Positions 41,795 to 51,458 are shown, numbered from the stretch's first letter. The stretch: 64,000 nucleotides of DNA from Cellulosimicrobium protaetiae (GCF_009708005.2 NZ_CP052757.1:2108001-2172000), one strand, 5' to 3'. Notes: a model not told the origin generated them from the letters alone. Program-made: numbers and translations.

Positions 41795-43012
41795 CGACGA
41801 GGCGCGGGCGCGCGTGACCGCGGACGCGCGCGACGCGACCGTCGCGAAGAGCCGTTCGAGCGGCCCGCGCCCGAGTGCCCAGCGCCAGAGCGTCGCGACC
41901 GCGAGGGTGGCGAGCACGAGCGCGAGGAGAGGGCCGTTCGTCGTCTGGTCGTAGGCGTCGTCCCCCCACGCCCACAGCACGACGATCTGCGCCGAGTAGA
42001 CCGTGAGCGCCGTCGCGCCGACCGCCGCGACCGGGGCGAGCACCCAGCGCCCGACGCGGCCCGCGAAGAGGCACAGCCCCAGCAGCGCGACGGCGAACCC
42101 GCCCGACCCCACGACCTCCGGCAGGGTGTCCGTGTGCGGGCCGGCGAGCCACAGGTACGCGCTCGTGGGCCACGGGTCGGACCAGCCGAGCGGCTCGGGC
42201 CGGAAGCTGCTCGACCACGCTGCCGCCGCGTCCTCGACGGCCTCGGCCCCGCCGAGCGGCCCGGTCATCGTCGCCGAGACGCCGTAGCCGATCCCCGCCG
42301 CGAGCAGCCCGCCGCCCACGAGGCCGACGCGCGTGGCGGTCGACGACAGGTCGGAGCGCCCGATCGCGATCCCGACGAGGACGTAAGCCATCCAGACGAC
42401 GGCGGGGTAGTGCCCGGACACGAGGAAGTCGGTGAGGGCGCCCGACCCGTCGTCCGGCACGTGCAGCCCGGCACGCGCGAGCACCTCGGGGAGCCAGTAC
42501 GCGAGCACCGGCCCGACCACGGCGACCGCGCCCGCGAGCACGAGCAGGTCGCGGCGGCGCCAGCGCAGGACGGGCAGGGCGAGCACGAAGTACGCCGCGT
42601 AGAAGCCGAGGATGAGCAGCACGCGCGTCCCGAGCAGGTCCAGCAGGCCCACGAGACCGAGGAGCATCACGGCGCGCACGAGGACGCGCGTGCGGGTCTG
42701 CAGCGCGGGCAGCCCGTCGAGGGGCGTCCGCCCTCCCGAGACGATCGCGAGCGACACCCCCGCCACGAGCGCGAAGAGGATCGACGACCGCCCGTGGGAC
42801 AGCGAGAGCCAGCCGGAGACCTCGCCGAAGTCCTCGGAGGTGTACCCGACGTGGGCCGCGAACATCCCGAGGACCGCGATCCCGCGCGCGACGTCGAGGC
42901 CCGTGACGCGGCCCGGGCCGCCGAGCAGGAGCGCGGCGTGGCGGCGCGCGAACCCGGGGGAGGGGCGAGCGGGTTCGCCGGGGGCGGGAGTCGTGCCGGT
43001 CGCGGCCGTCAT
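41792..43012 (-). CDS. Multipass membrane protein, acyltransferase/DUF418-like
   Basis: The 406-residue protein has about ten membrane helices. The N-terminal RVTGLDVARGIAVLGMFAAH motif is shared by DUF1624/heparan N-acetyltransferase-like and DUF418 proteins. HGRSSILFALVAGVSLAI follows the second helix, and the C-terminal TALTVYSAQIVVLWAW motif (YxxQ) is typical of DUF418. It may transfer an acyl group to a surface polymer. The ATG at 43012 has no clear ribosome site. It is divergent from the methyltransferase at 43153. Confidence 0.82.
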   Translation of the reverse strand: MTAATGTTPAPGEPARPSPGFARRHAALLLGGPGRVTGLDVARGIAVLGMFAAHVGYTSEDFGEVSGWLSLSHGRSSILFALVAGVSLAIVSGGRTPLDGLPALQTRTRVLVRAVMLLGLVGLLDLLGTRVLLILGFYAAYFVLALPVLRWRRRDLLVLAGAVAVVGPVLAYWLPEVLARAGLHVPDDGSGALTDFLVSGHYPAVVWMAYVLVGIAIGRSDLSSTATRVGLVGGGLLAAGIGYGVSATMTGPLGGAEAVEDAAAAWSSSFRPEPLGWSDPWPTSAYLWLAGPHTDTLPEVVGSGGFAVALLGLCLFAGRVGRWVLAPVAAVGATALTVYSAQIVVLWAWGDDAYDQTTNGPLLALVLATLAVATLWRWALGRGPLERLFATVASRASAVTRARASS

Positions 43013-43140
43013 GGGGGGATTGTCCGCGCGCGGGCGCGCTCCCACCAGGCCGCCACGCCGGTGCGGACGGGGACGCCGCCCCGGCGCGGACCGCGCGCCC
43101 AGAGTGTGAGAACGGGGTCGAGAACGATGCACGTCCGGCC

Positions 43141-43146
43141 TACGGT
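43141..43146 (+). promoter_or_regulatory. Leaderless -10 box of the methyltransferase at 43153
   Basis: TACGGT ends 6 bp before the ATG at 43153. Confidence 0.5.
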
Positions 43147-43152
43147 GCGGGT

Positions 43153-44043
43153 ATGACCCACACGCCCCACGGTGCCGCCGCGGCCGCCGACCACCACGCC
43201 GACGCCCCCACCGGGGCCGGGAGCGACCCCGCGCAGGAGTCCGAGTCGTACACGCACGGGCACCACGAGTCCGTGCTGCGCTCGCACCGGTGGCGCACCG
43301 CCGAGAACTCGGCCGGCTTCCTCCTGCCGCACCTGCGCGCGGGCATGAGCGTCCTCGACGTGGGCTGCGGCCCGGCGACGGTCACCGTCGACCTCGCCGA
43401 CCGCGTGGCCGGGGGACGGGTCGTCGGGGTCGACGCGTCCGAGGCCGTCCTCGAGAGCGCGCGCGAGCTCGCCGCTCAGCGCGGCACCGCGAACATCGCG
43501 TTCCAGCACGCGAACGCGTACGAGCTGCCGTTCGCGGACGGCACGTTCGACGTCGTCTACGCGCACCAGCTCCTGCAGCACCTGTCCGACCCGGTCGGTG
43601 CCCTGCGGGAGATGAAGCGGGTCGCCAAGCCCGGCGGCCTCGTCGCCGTGCGCGACGCCGACTACGCCGCCATGACCTGGTACCCCGAGTCCCCGGGCCT
43701 GACGGAGTGGAACACGCTCTACCACGAGGTGACGCACGCGTACGGGTTCGAGGCCGACGCCGGTCGTCGCCTCTTCTCGTGGGTCCAGGACGCCGGGTTC
43801 GACCTCGACGGGATCGAGCCCAGCGCGAGCACGTGGTGCTACGCGACCCCTGCCGACCGCACGTGGTGGGGCGGGCTGTGGGCCGAGCGCTGCGTGGCCT
43901 CGAACTTCGCGGTGCAGGCGAAGGAGTCGGCGCTCGCGGACGACGTAGCGCTCGAGCAGCTCGCGCAGGACTGGCTGCGCTGGGCCGAGGAGCCCGCCGG
44001 CTGGTTCGCGGTCCTCAACGGTGAGGTCCTCGCCCGGGCGTGA
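43153..44043 (+). CDS. Class I SAM-dependent methyltransferase
   Basis: The 296-residue methyltransferase of the UbiE/Methyltransf_11 type has a His/Ala-rich N-terminus (about 1-40), then motif I SVLDVGCGPATVTVDLAD near residue 72, motif II VVGVDASEAVLESAREL, and motif III FDVVYAHQLLQHLSDPVGAL. A C-terminal cap domain contains WWGGLWAERCVASNFA. The substrate is unknown. An internal start is possible near RTAENSAGF, but the -10 box favours the ATG at 43153. Confidence 0.9.
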   Translation: MTHTPHGAAAAADHHADAPTGAGSDPAQESESYTHGHHESVLRSHRWRTAENSAGFLLPHLRAGMSVLDVGCGPATVTVDLADRVAGGRVVGVDASEAVLESARELAAQRGTANIAFQHANAYELPFADGTFDVVYAHQLLQHLSDPVGALREMKRVAKPGGLVAVRDADYAAMTWYPESPGLTEWNTLYHEVTHAYGFEADAGRRLFSWVQDAGFDLDGIEPSASTWCYATPADRTWWGGLWAERCVASNFAVQAKESALADDVALEQLAQDWLRWAEEPAGWFAVLNGEVLARA

Positions 44044-44099
44044 CCGGGCGGGCGCTGCTCGCGCCACGGTCCCGCGCGGTCGCGCGGGCGCGGGCCGGA

Positions 44100-44105
44100 T
44101 AGCCT
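44100..44105 (+). promoter_or_regulatory. Leaderless -10 box of the FAH-family gene
   Basis: TAGCCT ends 6 bp before the GTG at 44112. Confidence 0.5.
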
Positions 44106-44111
44106 GGGCCC

Positions 44112-44894
44112 GTGCGCATCGCGAGATTCACCACCGGAGACGACCCCCGCTACGCCCTCGTCCAGCAGGAGGGGGACCGCACGTACCTCGCGGTCCTCAC
44201 GGGCGACCCGCTGTACATGCCCGTCACGCCGACGGGCGAGCGCATCGAGCTGGGCGACGGCGTCCGGCTCCTCGCGCCGGTGATCCCGCGCTCCAAGATC
44301 GTCGCCGTGGGACGCAACTACGCGGACCACGCGAAGGAGATGGGCAACGACGTCCCGACGAGCCCGCTGCTGTTCCTCAAGCCGAACACCTCGGTCGTCG
44401 GCCCGGACGACCCCATCGTCCTGCCGGACTTCTCGCAGGAGGTCTCCTACGAGGCCGAGCTCGCGATCGTCATCGGCCGGCTCGCCAAGGACGTCTCTCC
44501 CGAGGCGGCGCCGGGGTACGTGCTCGGCTACACGGTCGCGAACGACGTCACCGCGCGCGACGCGCAGCGCACCGACGGGCAGTGGGCGCGCGCGAAGGGC
44601 TTCGACTCGTCGTGCCCGCTCGGCCCGTGGATCGACACCGACCTCAACCCCGAGGACGTCGGCGTCCGCAGCCGCGTCAACGGCGAGGTGAAGCAGGACG
44701 GCCGCACGAGCGACATGATCTTCGACATCCCCTTCCTGGTGTCGTACATCTCCGAGGCGATGACCCTCCTGCCGGGCGACGTCATCCTCACCGGCACGCC
44801 CGCGGGCGTGGGCCGGATCGACGTCGGCGACCGCGTCGAGTGCGAGGTCGAGGGGATCGGCGCCCTGAGCAACCCGGTCGTCCGGCGGGCCTGA
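44112..44894 (+). CDS. Fumarylacetoacetate hydrolase (FAH) family protein
   Basis: The 260-residue cytoplasmic enzyme has the FAH catalytic domain from about residue 60: [14 protein letters not shown], the metal ligands in [41 protein letters not shown] and the C-terminal [19 protein letters not shown]. Relatives act as acylpyruvases, oxaloacetate decarboxylases or homoprotocatechuate isomerases. In Micrococcales it is often located just before gltX, as here, so a general metabolite-repair role (FAHD1-like) is plausible. The start is the GTG at 44112 with a leaderless box. Confidence 0.93.
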   Translation: MRIARFTTGDDPRYALVQQEGDRTYLAVLTGDPLYMPVTPTGERIELGDGVRLLAPVIPRSKIVAVGRNYADHAKEMGNDVPTSPLLFLKPNTSVVGPDDPIVLPDFSQEVSYEAELAIVIGRLAKDVSPEAAPGYVLGYTVANDVTARDAQRTDGQWARAKGFDSSCPLGPWIDTDLNPEDVGVRSRVNGEVKQDGRTSDMIFDIPFLVSYISEAMTLLPGDVILTGTPAGVGRIDVGDRVECEVEGIGALSNPVVRRA

Positions 44895-44896
44895 GC

Positions 44897-45181
44897 GTGC
44901 GACCCGCCCCCGGTCGGACCGTCGCGCGAGGAGCCGGCTGGGGTGCGGTCGTGCCGTGCGCGGTCGTCGTCGTGCTCGTGGTCCTCGCCGTGGTCGCCGG
45001 GGGCGTCCCCACCGGGGAGGCGTTGTCGTACGGGATCGTCCTCGCGATCGTCAGCGTCCCGGTCTGCGCCCTCGCGGGCGCTGCGGTCGGCGGGCTGGTC
45101 GTCCTCGCGCGGTCGCGACGGCGTGACGTGCCTCGTCCGGCGACGACCGGTGCGCCGTCGGCGAGTGCCGCCCGGGACTGA
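44897..45181 (+). CDS. Small two-helix membrane protein
   Basis: The 94-residue protein starts at a GTG two bases after the FAH stop codon and is very probably co-transcribed with it. Two hydrophobic segments are visible: WGAVVPCAVVVVLVVLAVVA and YGIVLAIVSVPVCALAGAAVGGLVVLA. A basic and Thr/Ala-rich tail follows. No family is recognised. It could be a membrane peptide without enzyme activity, or a chance frame preserved by GC bias, but the tight spacing supports a gene. Confidence 0.55.
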   Translation: MRPAPGRTVARGAGWGAVVPCAVVVVLVVLAVVAGGVPTGEALSYGIVLAIVSVPVCALAGAAVGGLVVLARSRRRDVPRPATTGAPSASAARD

Positions 45182-45234
45182 GACGACCACGCAGGAGAGG
45201 CCGGACACCCGGGCGGCGGACGACGTCGGGCAAC

Positions 45235-45240
45235 TACGCT
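45235..45240 (+). promoter_or_regulatory. Leaderless -10 box of gltX
   Basis: TACGCT ends 7 bp before the GTG at 45248, inside the short gap after the small membrane protein. Confidence 0.5.
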
Positions 45241-45247
45241 GGGCACC

Positions 45248-46750
45248 GTGATCCCCGCACCTGGTACCTCGCCCGTCCGCGTCCGCTTCTGCCCGTCCCC
45301 GACCGGGACGCCGCACGTCGGGCTCATCCGCACCGCGCTGTTCAACTGGGCGTACGCGCGGCACACCGGCGGCACGTTCGTGTTCCGCATCGAGGACACC
45401 GACGCCGCGCGCGACAGCGAGGAGAGCTACCAGCAGCTCCTCGACGCGCTGCGCTGGCTCGGGCTCGACTGGGACGAGGGCGTCGAGGTGGGCGGCCCGC
45501 ACGAGCCGTACCGGCAGTCGCAGCGCGCGGACATCTACCAGGACGTCATCGCGCGGCTCGTCGAGGGCGGGTACGTGTACGAGTCGTTCTCGACTCCCGA
45601 GGAGTCCGACGCGCGCAACGCCGCCGCGGGCGTCAAGACCAAGGGGTACGACAACTTCGACCGCACCCTCACGGACGAGCAGAAGGCGGCGTTCCGCGCC
45701 GAGGGCCGCGAGCCGGTGCTGCGCCTGCGCATGCCCGACGAGGACATCACGTTCACGGACCTCGTCCGCGGCGAGATCACGTTCAAGGTGGGCTCGGTCC
45801 CGGACTACGCGCTCGTGCGCGGCAACGGCCAGCCGCTCTACACGCTCGTCAACCCCGTCGACGATGCGCTCATGGGGATCACGCACGTGCTGCGCGGCGA
45901 GGACCTGCTGTCGTCCACGCCGCGCCAGATCGCGCTGTACCGGGCGCTGCTGGAGATCGGCGTCGCGCAGGTGATGCCGGAGTTCGGCCACCTGCCGTAC
46001 GTCATGGGCGAGGGCAACAAGAAGCTCTCCAAGCGCGACCCCGAGTCCAACCTGTTCCTGCACCGTGAGCGCGGCTTCACGCCCGAGGGCCTGCTCAACT
46101 ACCTCGCGCTGCTCGGCTGGTCCATCTCGCCGGACCACGACATCTTCACCGTCACCGAGCTGGTCGAGGCGTTCGACGTCCACGACGTCCTGCCCAACCC
46201 GGCGCGTTTCGACCTCAAGAAGGCGGAGGCGATCAACGCGACGCACGTGCGCCTGCTCGCGCCGGAGGACTTTCGCGACCGCCTGGTCCCGTACCTGCAC
46301 GCGGGCGGCCTCGTCCCCGCGGACTCGTTCGCCGACCTGTCCCCGCGCAACCAGGAGATCCTCACGGCGGCGGCGCCGCTCGTCCAGGAGCGCATGGTGC
46401 TGCTCGGGGAGTCGGTCGGGATGCTCGGCTTCCTCTTCACGGCCGACGACGCCCTCACGGTCGAGGACGACGCGCGGGGGGCGCTGCGCGACGACGCGAA
46501 GGACATCCTCGCCGCGGCGATCGCCGCGCTCGACGTGCTGCAGGACGACGAGTTCGTCACCGCGGCCATCGAGGAGCGCCTGCGCGACGCGATCGTCGAG
46601 GGGATGGGCGTCAAGCCGCGCTTCGCGTTCACGCCGCTGCGCGTCGCGCTCACGGGCCGTCGCGTCTCGCCGCCGCTGTTCGAGTCCATGGAGCTGCTCG
46701 GCAAGGGCTCGACCCTGGAGCGCCTCGTGCGCCTGCGGGACGCGCTGTGA
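45248..46750 (+). CDS. gltX: Glutamyl-tRNA synthetase
   Basis: GltX charges tRNA-Glu with glutamate; a tRNA-Glu gene lies 5 kb away. The 500-residue class I synthetase has the HIGH region [20 protein letters not shown] at residue about 15, [54 protein letters not shown], and KMSKS as [11 protein letters not shown] near 260. The C-terminal anticodon-binding helical domain is complete. Actinobacteria usually charge tRNA-Gln indirectly through this enzyme and GatCAB, so it may be non-discriminating. The GTG start has a leaderless box. The end overlaps the HAD gene (GTGA). Confidence 0.97.
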   Translation: MIPAPGTSPVRVRFCPSPTGTPHVGLIRTALFNWAYARHTGGTFVFRIEDTDAARDSEESYQQLLDALRWLGLDWDEGVEVGGPHEPYRQSQRADIYQDVIARLVEGGYVYESFSTPEESDARNAAAGVKTKGYDNFDRTLTDEQKAAFRAEGREPVLRLRMPDEDITFTDLVRGEITFKVGSVPDYALVRGNGQPLYTLVNPVDDALMGITHVLRGEDLLSSTPRQIALYRALLEIGVAQVMPEFGHLPYVMGEGNKKLSKRDPESNLFLHRERGFTPEGLLNYLALLGWSISPDHDIFTVTELVEAFDVHDVLPNPARFDLKKAEAINATHVRLLAPEDFRDRLVPYLHAGGLVPADSFADLSPRNQEILTAAAPLVQERMVLLGESVGMLGFLFTADDALTVEDDARGALRDDAKDILAAAIAALDVLQDDEFVTAAIEERLRDAIVEGMGVKPRFAFTPLRVALTGRRVSPPLFESMELLGKGSTLERLVRLRDAL

Positions 46751-47553
46751 CGGACCTCGGCGTCTCGGCGACCCCCGCGCCGCTCGAGGGAGTCCTGTTC
46801 GACGTCGACGACACGCTCGTCGACACGCGCGCCGCGTTCGCGGAGGCGATCGCCGCCGCGTCGCGGGTCTGGCTCCCGCACCTGCCCGAGGACCGGTACG
46901 ACGAGGTCCTCGCGCTGTGGCGCTCCGACCCGAACGGCCACTACCGCGCGTACACGCGCGGCGAGATCGACTTCGACGCGCAGCGCATGGCGCGCGCGAA
47001 CGAGCTCCAGGCGACGTTCGGCGGCGAGCTGCTCGACGACGCCGCGTACGTGGACTGGAAGGACCTCTTCTGGGGCACGTTCGAGGCCTCGTGGACGGGG
47101 TTCGAGGACGCGCGCCCGGTCGTGGACGCGCTCGTCGCGGCGGGGGTCCGCGTCGGCTCCCTGACGAACGCGCGCGTCGAGCTCCAGACCCGCAAGCTCG
47201 CCGCGGCGGGCCTGCCCGACGTCCCTCTGCTCGTCGGGGTGGACACGCTCGGCTTCGGCAAGCCCGACCCGCGCGTGTTCGCCGAGGCGTGCGCGCGGCT
47301 CGGCACCGACCCGGCGCGCACGGCGTACGTCGGCGACGAGCTCGACGTCGACGCGCGCGCCGCGCTGGCGGCCGGGCTGGTCGGCGTCTGGCTCGACCGC
47401 CCCGGGACGCGCCGCGGCGGCCCGCACCCCGAGGACCCGACGTCGGCCCGCGCGTCGGGCGTGCACGTGGTCCACGGCCTGGCCGACCTGCCCGCGACGC
47501 TCGGCATCACCGTCCCCGCCCCGCTCCCCGCCGCGACCCCCGCACCGAGATAG
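46747..47553 (+). CDS. HAD-family hydrolase
   Basis: The 268-residue phosphatase-type HAD protein has motif [20 protein letters not shown] with nucleophile and acid Asp, motif II SLTNAR, motif III Lys in [12 protein letters not shown], and motif [22 protein letters not shown] four-helix cap lies between about 35 and 105. The substrate is unknown (phosphoglycolate or nucleotide type). The GTG start overlaps the gltX stop by 4 bp, implying coupled translation. The C-terminal 35 residues are a Pro/Ala-rich tail. The TAG stop (47551-47553) lies inside a repeat unit. Confidence 0.92.
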   Translation: MTDLGVSATPAPLEGVLFDVDDTLVDTRAAFAEAIAAASRVWLPHLPEDRYDEVLALWRSDPNGHYRAYTRGEIDFDAQRMARANELQATFGGELLDDAAYVDWKDLFWGTFEASWTGFEDARPVVDALVAAGVRVGSLTNARVELQTRKLAAAGLPDVPLLVGVDTLGFGKPDPRVFAEACARLGTDPARTAYVGDELDVDARAALAAGLVGVWLDRPGTRRGGPHPEDPTSARASGVHVVHGLADLPATLGITVPAPLPAATPAPR

Positions 47554-47670
47554 AACCCCGGTCCGCCGAGAGAGAACCCTGGTACCGCGAGATAGAACCC
47601 TGGTACCGCGACACGGGCTCTGGTCATCGACCACGGTTCTACCTCGCGCTACCGCGGTTCTCCCTCGGCG
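47544..47670. repeat. GACCAGGGTTCTMCCTCGC repeat cluster between the HAD and yeiH genes
   Basis: Five clear units lie between convergent genes: 47544-47563, 47565-47585, 47586-47606 (one orientation), 47629-47648 and 47650-47670 (opposite). A degenerate stretch lies at 47611-47628. The first unit encodes the last residue and TAG stop of the HAD protein. Opposed units form stems of about 18 bp. Confidence 0.85.
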
Positions 47671-47678
47671 ACGCGGCA

Positions 47679-48857
47679 TCAGGTGAGGAGCACGACGCCG
47701 ACGAGGGCCGTCGTCGTGACGAGGAGCGCCGAGAGCCCGCCGAGGACGAGCGCGCGCCGCCCCGTGCGCAGCAGGTAGGGCACGTCGACGCCCAGCCCGA
47801 GCGCGAACATCGCGGCGACGAACGCGAGAGTCGTCGCGGTCGCCAGCGCGACGAGCAGCGGAGCCGGCACGACGCCCAGGCTGCGCAACGCCACAGCGAC
47901 CACGAACCCGACGACGAACCACGGCACCGGCGCGACCCGCGGCGGGGTCGCGTCCGTCGTCGTGCCCGGAGCGCCAGCGAGGTCCGTGCCGACCGTGGAG
48001 CCGACGCGAGCGAGGGCAGCGCGCCGAGCGCCGCGGGCGACGACGACGCCCGCCACGGCGACGAGAGGCGCGAGCAGCGCGACCCGCGCGAGCTTGGCGA
48101 CCGTGGCGGTCGCGAGCGCGGGGTCCGAGATGGTCCCGGCGGCGGTGACGACCTGCGCGACCTCCTGCACGCTCGCGCCGATCCACAAGCCTGCCTGGTC
48201 GTCGGTGAGACCGACCAGCGAGGCGAGCCAGGGGAGCGCGACGATCGCGAGCGTGCCGTAGACGGTGACGAGCGCGAGGGACGCGGCGACTCCGTCGTCG
48301 TCCTCGCGGACCTGACCAGGGGTGCGCCCGGGGCCGGCGACGACGCCCTGCATGGCCGAGATCGCCGCGGCCCCGCACACCGAGAACCCGGTCGCGACGA
48401 GCAGCGTCGTGACGCGCGGGACGCGCAGGACCCGGCCGAGCGCGAGCGTGCCCGTGAAGGTGACGAGGAGCGTCGTCGTCACGACGACGAGACCCCGCCA
48501 CCCCAGCGCCAGGACCTCGGGGACCGAGAGCTGGAAGCCGAGCAGCACGACTCCGGTGCGCAGGACGACGCGCGACGTCCAGGCGACCCCGGGCCGGGTC
48601 GCCGCGACGGGAGCCGCGCCACGCCGGGTCCCGCCCACCCGGCCGAGGACCGGCGCGACGAGCGCTCCGAGCACGAGCGCGACGACGAGCGGGGACACCG
48701 TCGGGACGAGCCGCGCACCGAGCAGCACGACGAGCGTCGCCGCGGCGACCAGCCCGAGCCCGGGGAGCAGCGCACGGGAGCCCGCGGCGCGGCGGGACGT
48801 GCTCGTCGTCGCGACGGGTGGCGCGGTGCGGGTCGTGCCGGGTGTGGGAGGGGCCAT
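47679..48857 (-). CDS. yeiH: YeiH-family membrane protein (putative sulfate/anion exporter)
   Basis: The 392-residue protein of the YeiH/UPF0324 family has about ten membrane helices. Signatures are SRVVLRTGVVLLGFQLSVPE, VATGFSVCGAAAISAMQGVV, QAGLWIGASVQEVAQVVTAA (SVHEVAQV-type motif) and FVAAMFALGLGVDVPYL. A 25-residue Thr/Ala-rich N-terminus precedes the first helix. It diverges from a LysR-type regulator, the same arrangement as yeiE-yeiH in enterobacteria, so the regulator probably controls it. The transported compound is not proven in the family. Confidence 0.9.
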   Translation of the reverse strand: MAPPTPGTTRTAPPVATTSTSRRAAGSRALLPGLGLVAAATLVVLLGARLVPTVSPLVVALVLGALVAPVLGRVGGTRRGAAPVAATRPGVAWTSRVVLRTGVVLLGFQLSVPEVLALGWRGLVVVTTTLLVTFTGTLALGRVLRVPRVTTLLVATGFSVCGAAAISAMQGVVAGPGRTPGQVREDDDGVAASLALVTVYGTLAIVALPWLASLVGLTDDQAGLWIGASVQEVAQVVTAAGTISDPALATATVAKLARVALLAPLVAVAGVVVARGARRAALARVGSTVGTDLAGAPGTTTDATPPRVAPVPWFVVGFVVAVALRSLGVVPAPLLVALATATTLAFVAAMFALGLGVDVPYLLRTGRRALVLGGLSALLVTTTALVGVVLLT

Positions 48858-48912
48858 GCTCACGAGCGTGCTGCGCGCGGCGGCGCCGCGGAAGGGCGAT
48901 CTTCCTCGCAAC

Positions 48913-48931
48913 CCATAGAGTGGGCCTATGG
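48913..48931. promoter_or_regulatory. LysR-type box in the yeiH-lysR intergenic region
   Basis: CCATAG-N7-CTATGG is a perfect interrupted palindrome with a T-N11-A core that overlaps both the -10 box (48916-48921) and the ATG of the regulator gene. Binding there would block the regulator's own leaderless promoter. Confidence 0.6.
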
Positions 48932-49854
48932 CACAGTCCTCGCGCGACCGGACCTCGCTCTCCGCGCTCGAGCTGCTCGTCGCGACCGACTCGCACGGCT
49001 CGATCAGTGCCGCGGCGCGGGCGCTCGGCGTCGCCCAGCCGACGGCGTCGGCGGGCCTGCGGGCGCTGGAGCGCCGTCTCGGGCTCGACCTCCTCGAGCG
49101 CACGACGCGCGGTGCGCGGCTCACCGAGACGGGCCGGGCCACCGCGGCGTGGGCGCGCGAGGTGATCGAGGCCTCCGACCGGTTCGAGACGTCGGTCGCC
49201 GCGCTGCGGGACGCCCCGTCCGCCCGGGTGCGGGTCGCGGCGAGCCTCACGGTCGCCGAGTACCTGGCCCCGCGCTGGCTCGCGCGCCTCGCGCTCGAGG
49301 GGCCCGGACCGGGCGGGGGAGCACCGGACGTCGAGCTCGTCGTCCGCAACTCGCGCGAGGTCACCGACCTCGTGCTCGACGGCGCTGTCGAGCTGGGCTT
49401 CGTCGAGAGCGCGACGCTGCGCCGCGGTCTGCGCAGCCGGACCGTGGCGCACGACCGGCTCGTCGTCGTCGTCGGGCCGGCGCACCGCTGGGCACGGCGG
49501 AGCGCGCTGCGCGTCGACGAGCTCCTCACGGGCGGGCTCGTCGTGCGCGAGCGCGGGTCAGGGACCCGCGAGACGCTCGAGCGCGGCCTCGCGGCGGTCG
49601 GCGAGCGACTGCCCGACCACCTGCCCTACCTCGGCTCCACGGCGGCCCTCAAGACCGCGGTGCAGCACGGCGGCGCCGTCGCCGTCCTGTCGAGCCTCGC
49701 CGTCGCCGACGACGTCGCGCGCGGCGCACTCGTGCGTCTCCCGGTCCCCGGTCTGGAGCTGGACCGTCGGCTGCGCATGGTGTGGAAGGACGGCACGGCG
49801 CTCTCCTCGGCCGCGCGGCGCATCGCGGCCGCTGCGGCCGCCTCCTCGGGCTGA
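48928..49854 (+). CDS. LysR-type transcriptional regulator (YeiE-like)
   Basis: The 308-residue protein has an N-terminal winged helix (about 8-65: SALELLVATDSHGSISAAAR, VAQPTASAGLRALERRLGLD, LLERTTRGARLTETG) and a substrate-binding PBP2 domain (about 95-305). The divergent partner is yeiH, as in yeiE-yeiH pairs, so it probably senses an anion or sulfur compound and activates yeiH. The start ATG at 48928 follows TAGAGT by 6 bp and sits within a palindrome, so it should be autoregulated. Confidence 0.92.
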   Translation: MAQSSRDRTSLSALELLVATDSHGSISAAARALGVAQPTASAGLRALERRLGLDLLERTTRGARLTETGRATAAWAREVIEASDRFETSVAALRDAPSARVRVAASLTVAEYLAPRWLARLALEGPGPGGGAPDVELVVRNSREVTDLVLDGAVELGFVESATLRRGLRSRTVAHDRLVVVVGPAHRWARRSALRVDELLTGGLVVRERGSGTRETLERGLAAVGERLPDHLPYLGSTAALKTAVQHGGAVAVLSSLAVADDVARGALVRLPVPGLELDRRLRMVWKDGTALSSAARRIAAAAAASSG

Positions 49855-49901
49855 GGGGCGCGGTCCGTGCCTCCCTCCGTGCCGGGCCGTGATGGTGCGG
49901 G

Positions 49902-50540
49902 TCAGCGCACCGCCGCGTCCCACCGCCAGCGCGTGCGCTGCGGCCTGTCGGGCAGCTCTTCGCGCCCGGTCGCCCACAGGAGCACAAGGTCCGCGTCCTC
50001 GTCGGGTCGAGGTTCGACGTCCGGGAAGAGGCGTGCGAGGACCCGCGGCGCCAGACCCGCGGGGAACGGCACGTGCTCGCCCGCGAGGCCGAGCACCACG
50101 TCGTGACCGTGCACGAGGACCTCGGCGACGCCCATCGCCGCAAAACCCTCGGCGTCGGAGGTGCCGTAGGGGTGGTAGGCGCGCGCGGCGACCGGTCGGG
50201 TCTCGGCAAGGGTCGCGAGGAGCTCGCCCCCGCCGAGCAGGGCCTCCGCGAGGCCCGCCGTCCCGGCCGCGCGGTCGACGTGCGCGATCTCGTCCTCCCC
50301 ACGCGGTCCGACGAGCGGCACGTACGCCAGGCGCGGCAGCGCGGCGAGCTGGAGCGCGTAGGCGAGCAGGTCGTCGACGACGTGCTCCGTCGTCGTCCAG
50401 CACGACCAGCGGACGGGACCGGCCTGCCGGTCGAACGCCGCGACCGGGTGCCGCGCGAGGTGGTCCGCGAGCCAGCGCGCCGCCGTGCGGACGTCGTCGC
50501 CGGTGACGGCGCCGGCGGCGCCGTCGGGTCGGGCGCTCAC
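49902..50540 (-). CDS. DinB/maleylpyruvate-isomerase-like N-terminal domain protein
   Basis: The 212-residue protein resembles the mycothiol-dependent maleylpyruvate isomerase N-terminal (DinB-like four-helix) family: CWTTTEHVVDDLLAYALQLA, AYHPYGTSDAEGFAAMGVAE and VLVHGHDVVLGL with the conserved His set of the metal site. Members use mycothiol or bacillithiol, consistent with an actinobacterium. The GTG start overlaps the stop of the methyltransferase (GTGA), so the two are one operon. The specific reaction is unknown. Confidence 0.8.
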   Translation of the reverse strand: MSARPDGAAGAVTGDDVRTAARWLADHLARHPVAAFDRQAGPVRWSCWTTTEHVVDDLLAYALQLAALPRLAYVPLVGPRGEDEIAHVDRAAGTAGLAEALLGGGELLATLAETRPVAARAYHPYGTSDAEGFAAMGVAEVLVHGHDVVLGLAGEHVPFPAGLAPRVLARLFPDVEPRPDEDADLVLLWATGREELPDRPQRTRWRWDAAVR

Positions 50541-51310
50541 GCGCTGCCCGCAGCGAGCGCGTCGGCGCGCCAGCACTCGGCGCGGTACGGCAGGTCCACG
50601 TCGGTGCGCCCCGCGAGGGCCGGGTGGGTCGCGACGAGGTCGTCGATCTCGCCGAGCAGCTCCTCGCGGCGCGGCTCGGGAAGTGTCAGGAGGTAGCTGC
50701 GCGACGCGGCGAGCGGGCGGAGCGACGACGTCGGCACGCGGTCCGCCCAGGGCACCGTGCGGTGCTCGGGCGCGGAGAAGTGCTGCGGGGAGAGCGCGGG
50801 CTCGCGGTAGCTGTGCTCGAGGGTGTCGCCCCGGTGGATGATCTCCGTGAACCGGCCGACCCAGTCGACCGCGTTGTCGCGGACGTTCCACACGATGCCG
50901 AGCCGGCCGCTCGGGCGCAGCACGCGCGCGATCTCGGGCTGGGCCGCGGGGGAGAACCAGTGCCATGCCTGGGCGACGAGCACGGCGTCGACGCTCGCGT
51001 CGGGGAGGGGGATCTTCTCGGCCGACCCGGGCGCTGCCTGCGCGCCCGGGACGGACTCCGCGAGGCGGGCGCGCATCGCGTCCGAGGGCTCGACGGCGAC
51101 GACGTCCAGCCCGCGGGCGACGAGCCGCTCGGTGAGCTTCCCGGTGCCCGCGGCGAGGTCGAGGACGCGGCGTGCGCCGGCGGGCAGGAGCCAGTCGACC
51201 GCCTCCTCCGGGTAGGAGGGGCGCGTGGACGCGTACTGCGCGGCGCCCTGCTCGAACGACGCGGCGCGGTCGGCGCGCGAGCCGGGGTCGGGGGAGTCTC
51301 CTGAGCTCAT
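50537..51310 (-). CDS. Class I SAM-dependent methyltransferase
   Basis: The 257-residue Methyltransf_11-type enzyme has an N-terminal helix FEQGAAQYASTRPSYP, motif I RVLDLAAGTGKLTERL, motif II VVAVEPSDAMRARLAE, motif III DAVLVAQAWHWFSPAAQPEI and GRLGIVWNVRDN. It resembles the yeast Crg1/Tmt1-like small-molecule methyltransferases. The ATG at 51310 follows GTCGAGGC closely. It is the first gene of a two-gene operon with 49902-50540. The substrate is unknown. Confidence 0.9.
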   Translation of the reverse strand: MSSGDSPDPGSRADRAASFEQGAAQYASTRPSYPEEAVDWLLPAGARRVLDLAAGTGKLTERLVARGLDVVAVEPSDAMRARLAESVPGAQAAPGSAEKIPLPDASVDAVLVAQAWHWFSPAAQPEIARVLRPSGRLGIVWNVRDNAVDWVGRFTEIIHRGDTLEHSYREPALSPQHFSAPEHRTVPWADRVPTSSLRPLAASRSYLLTLPEPRREELLGEIDDLVATHPALAGRTDVDLPYRAECWRADALAAGSA

Positions 51311-51393
51311 GCCTCGACGGTGCCAGACGGCGGCCGTGCGAGTCGACCTGTACACGCCCGTCGTGTGCCGTGCTCGTGGTGTGCGGGTCGCAT

Positions 51394-51422
51394 TTGGTCC
51401 GCGTCGTCATGTCCGGTAATGT
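51394..51422 (+). promoter_or_regulatory. Promoter of the tRNA cluster
   Basis: TTGGTC (51394-51399) and TAATGT (51417-51422) are 17 bp apart, a strong housekeeping-type promoter about 90 bp before tRNA-Gln. Confidence 0.65.
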
Positions 51423-51458
51423 TCTCGGCCGGTGGGACCTCCACGGGAGGGAGCCAGG

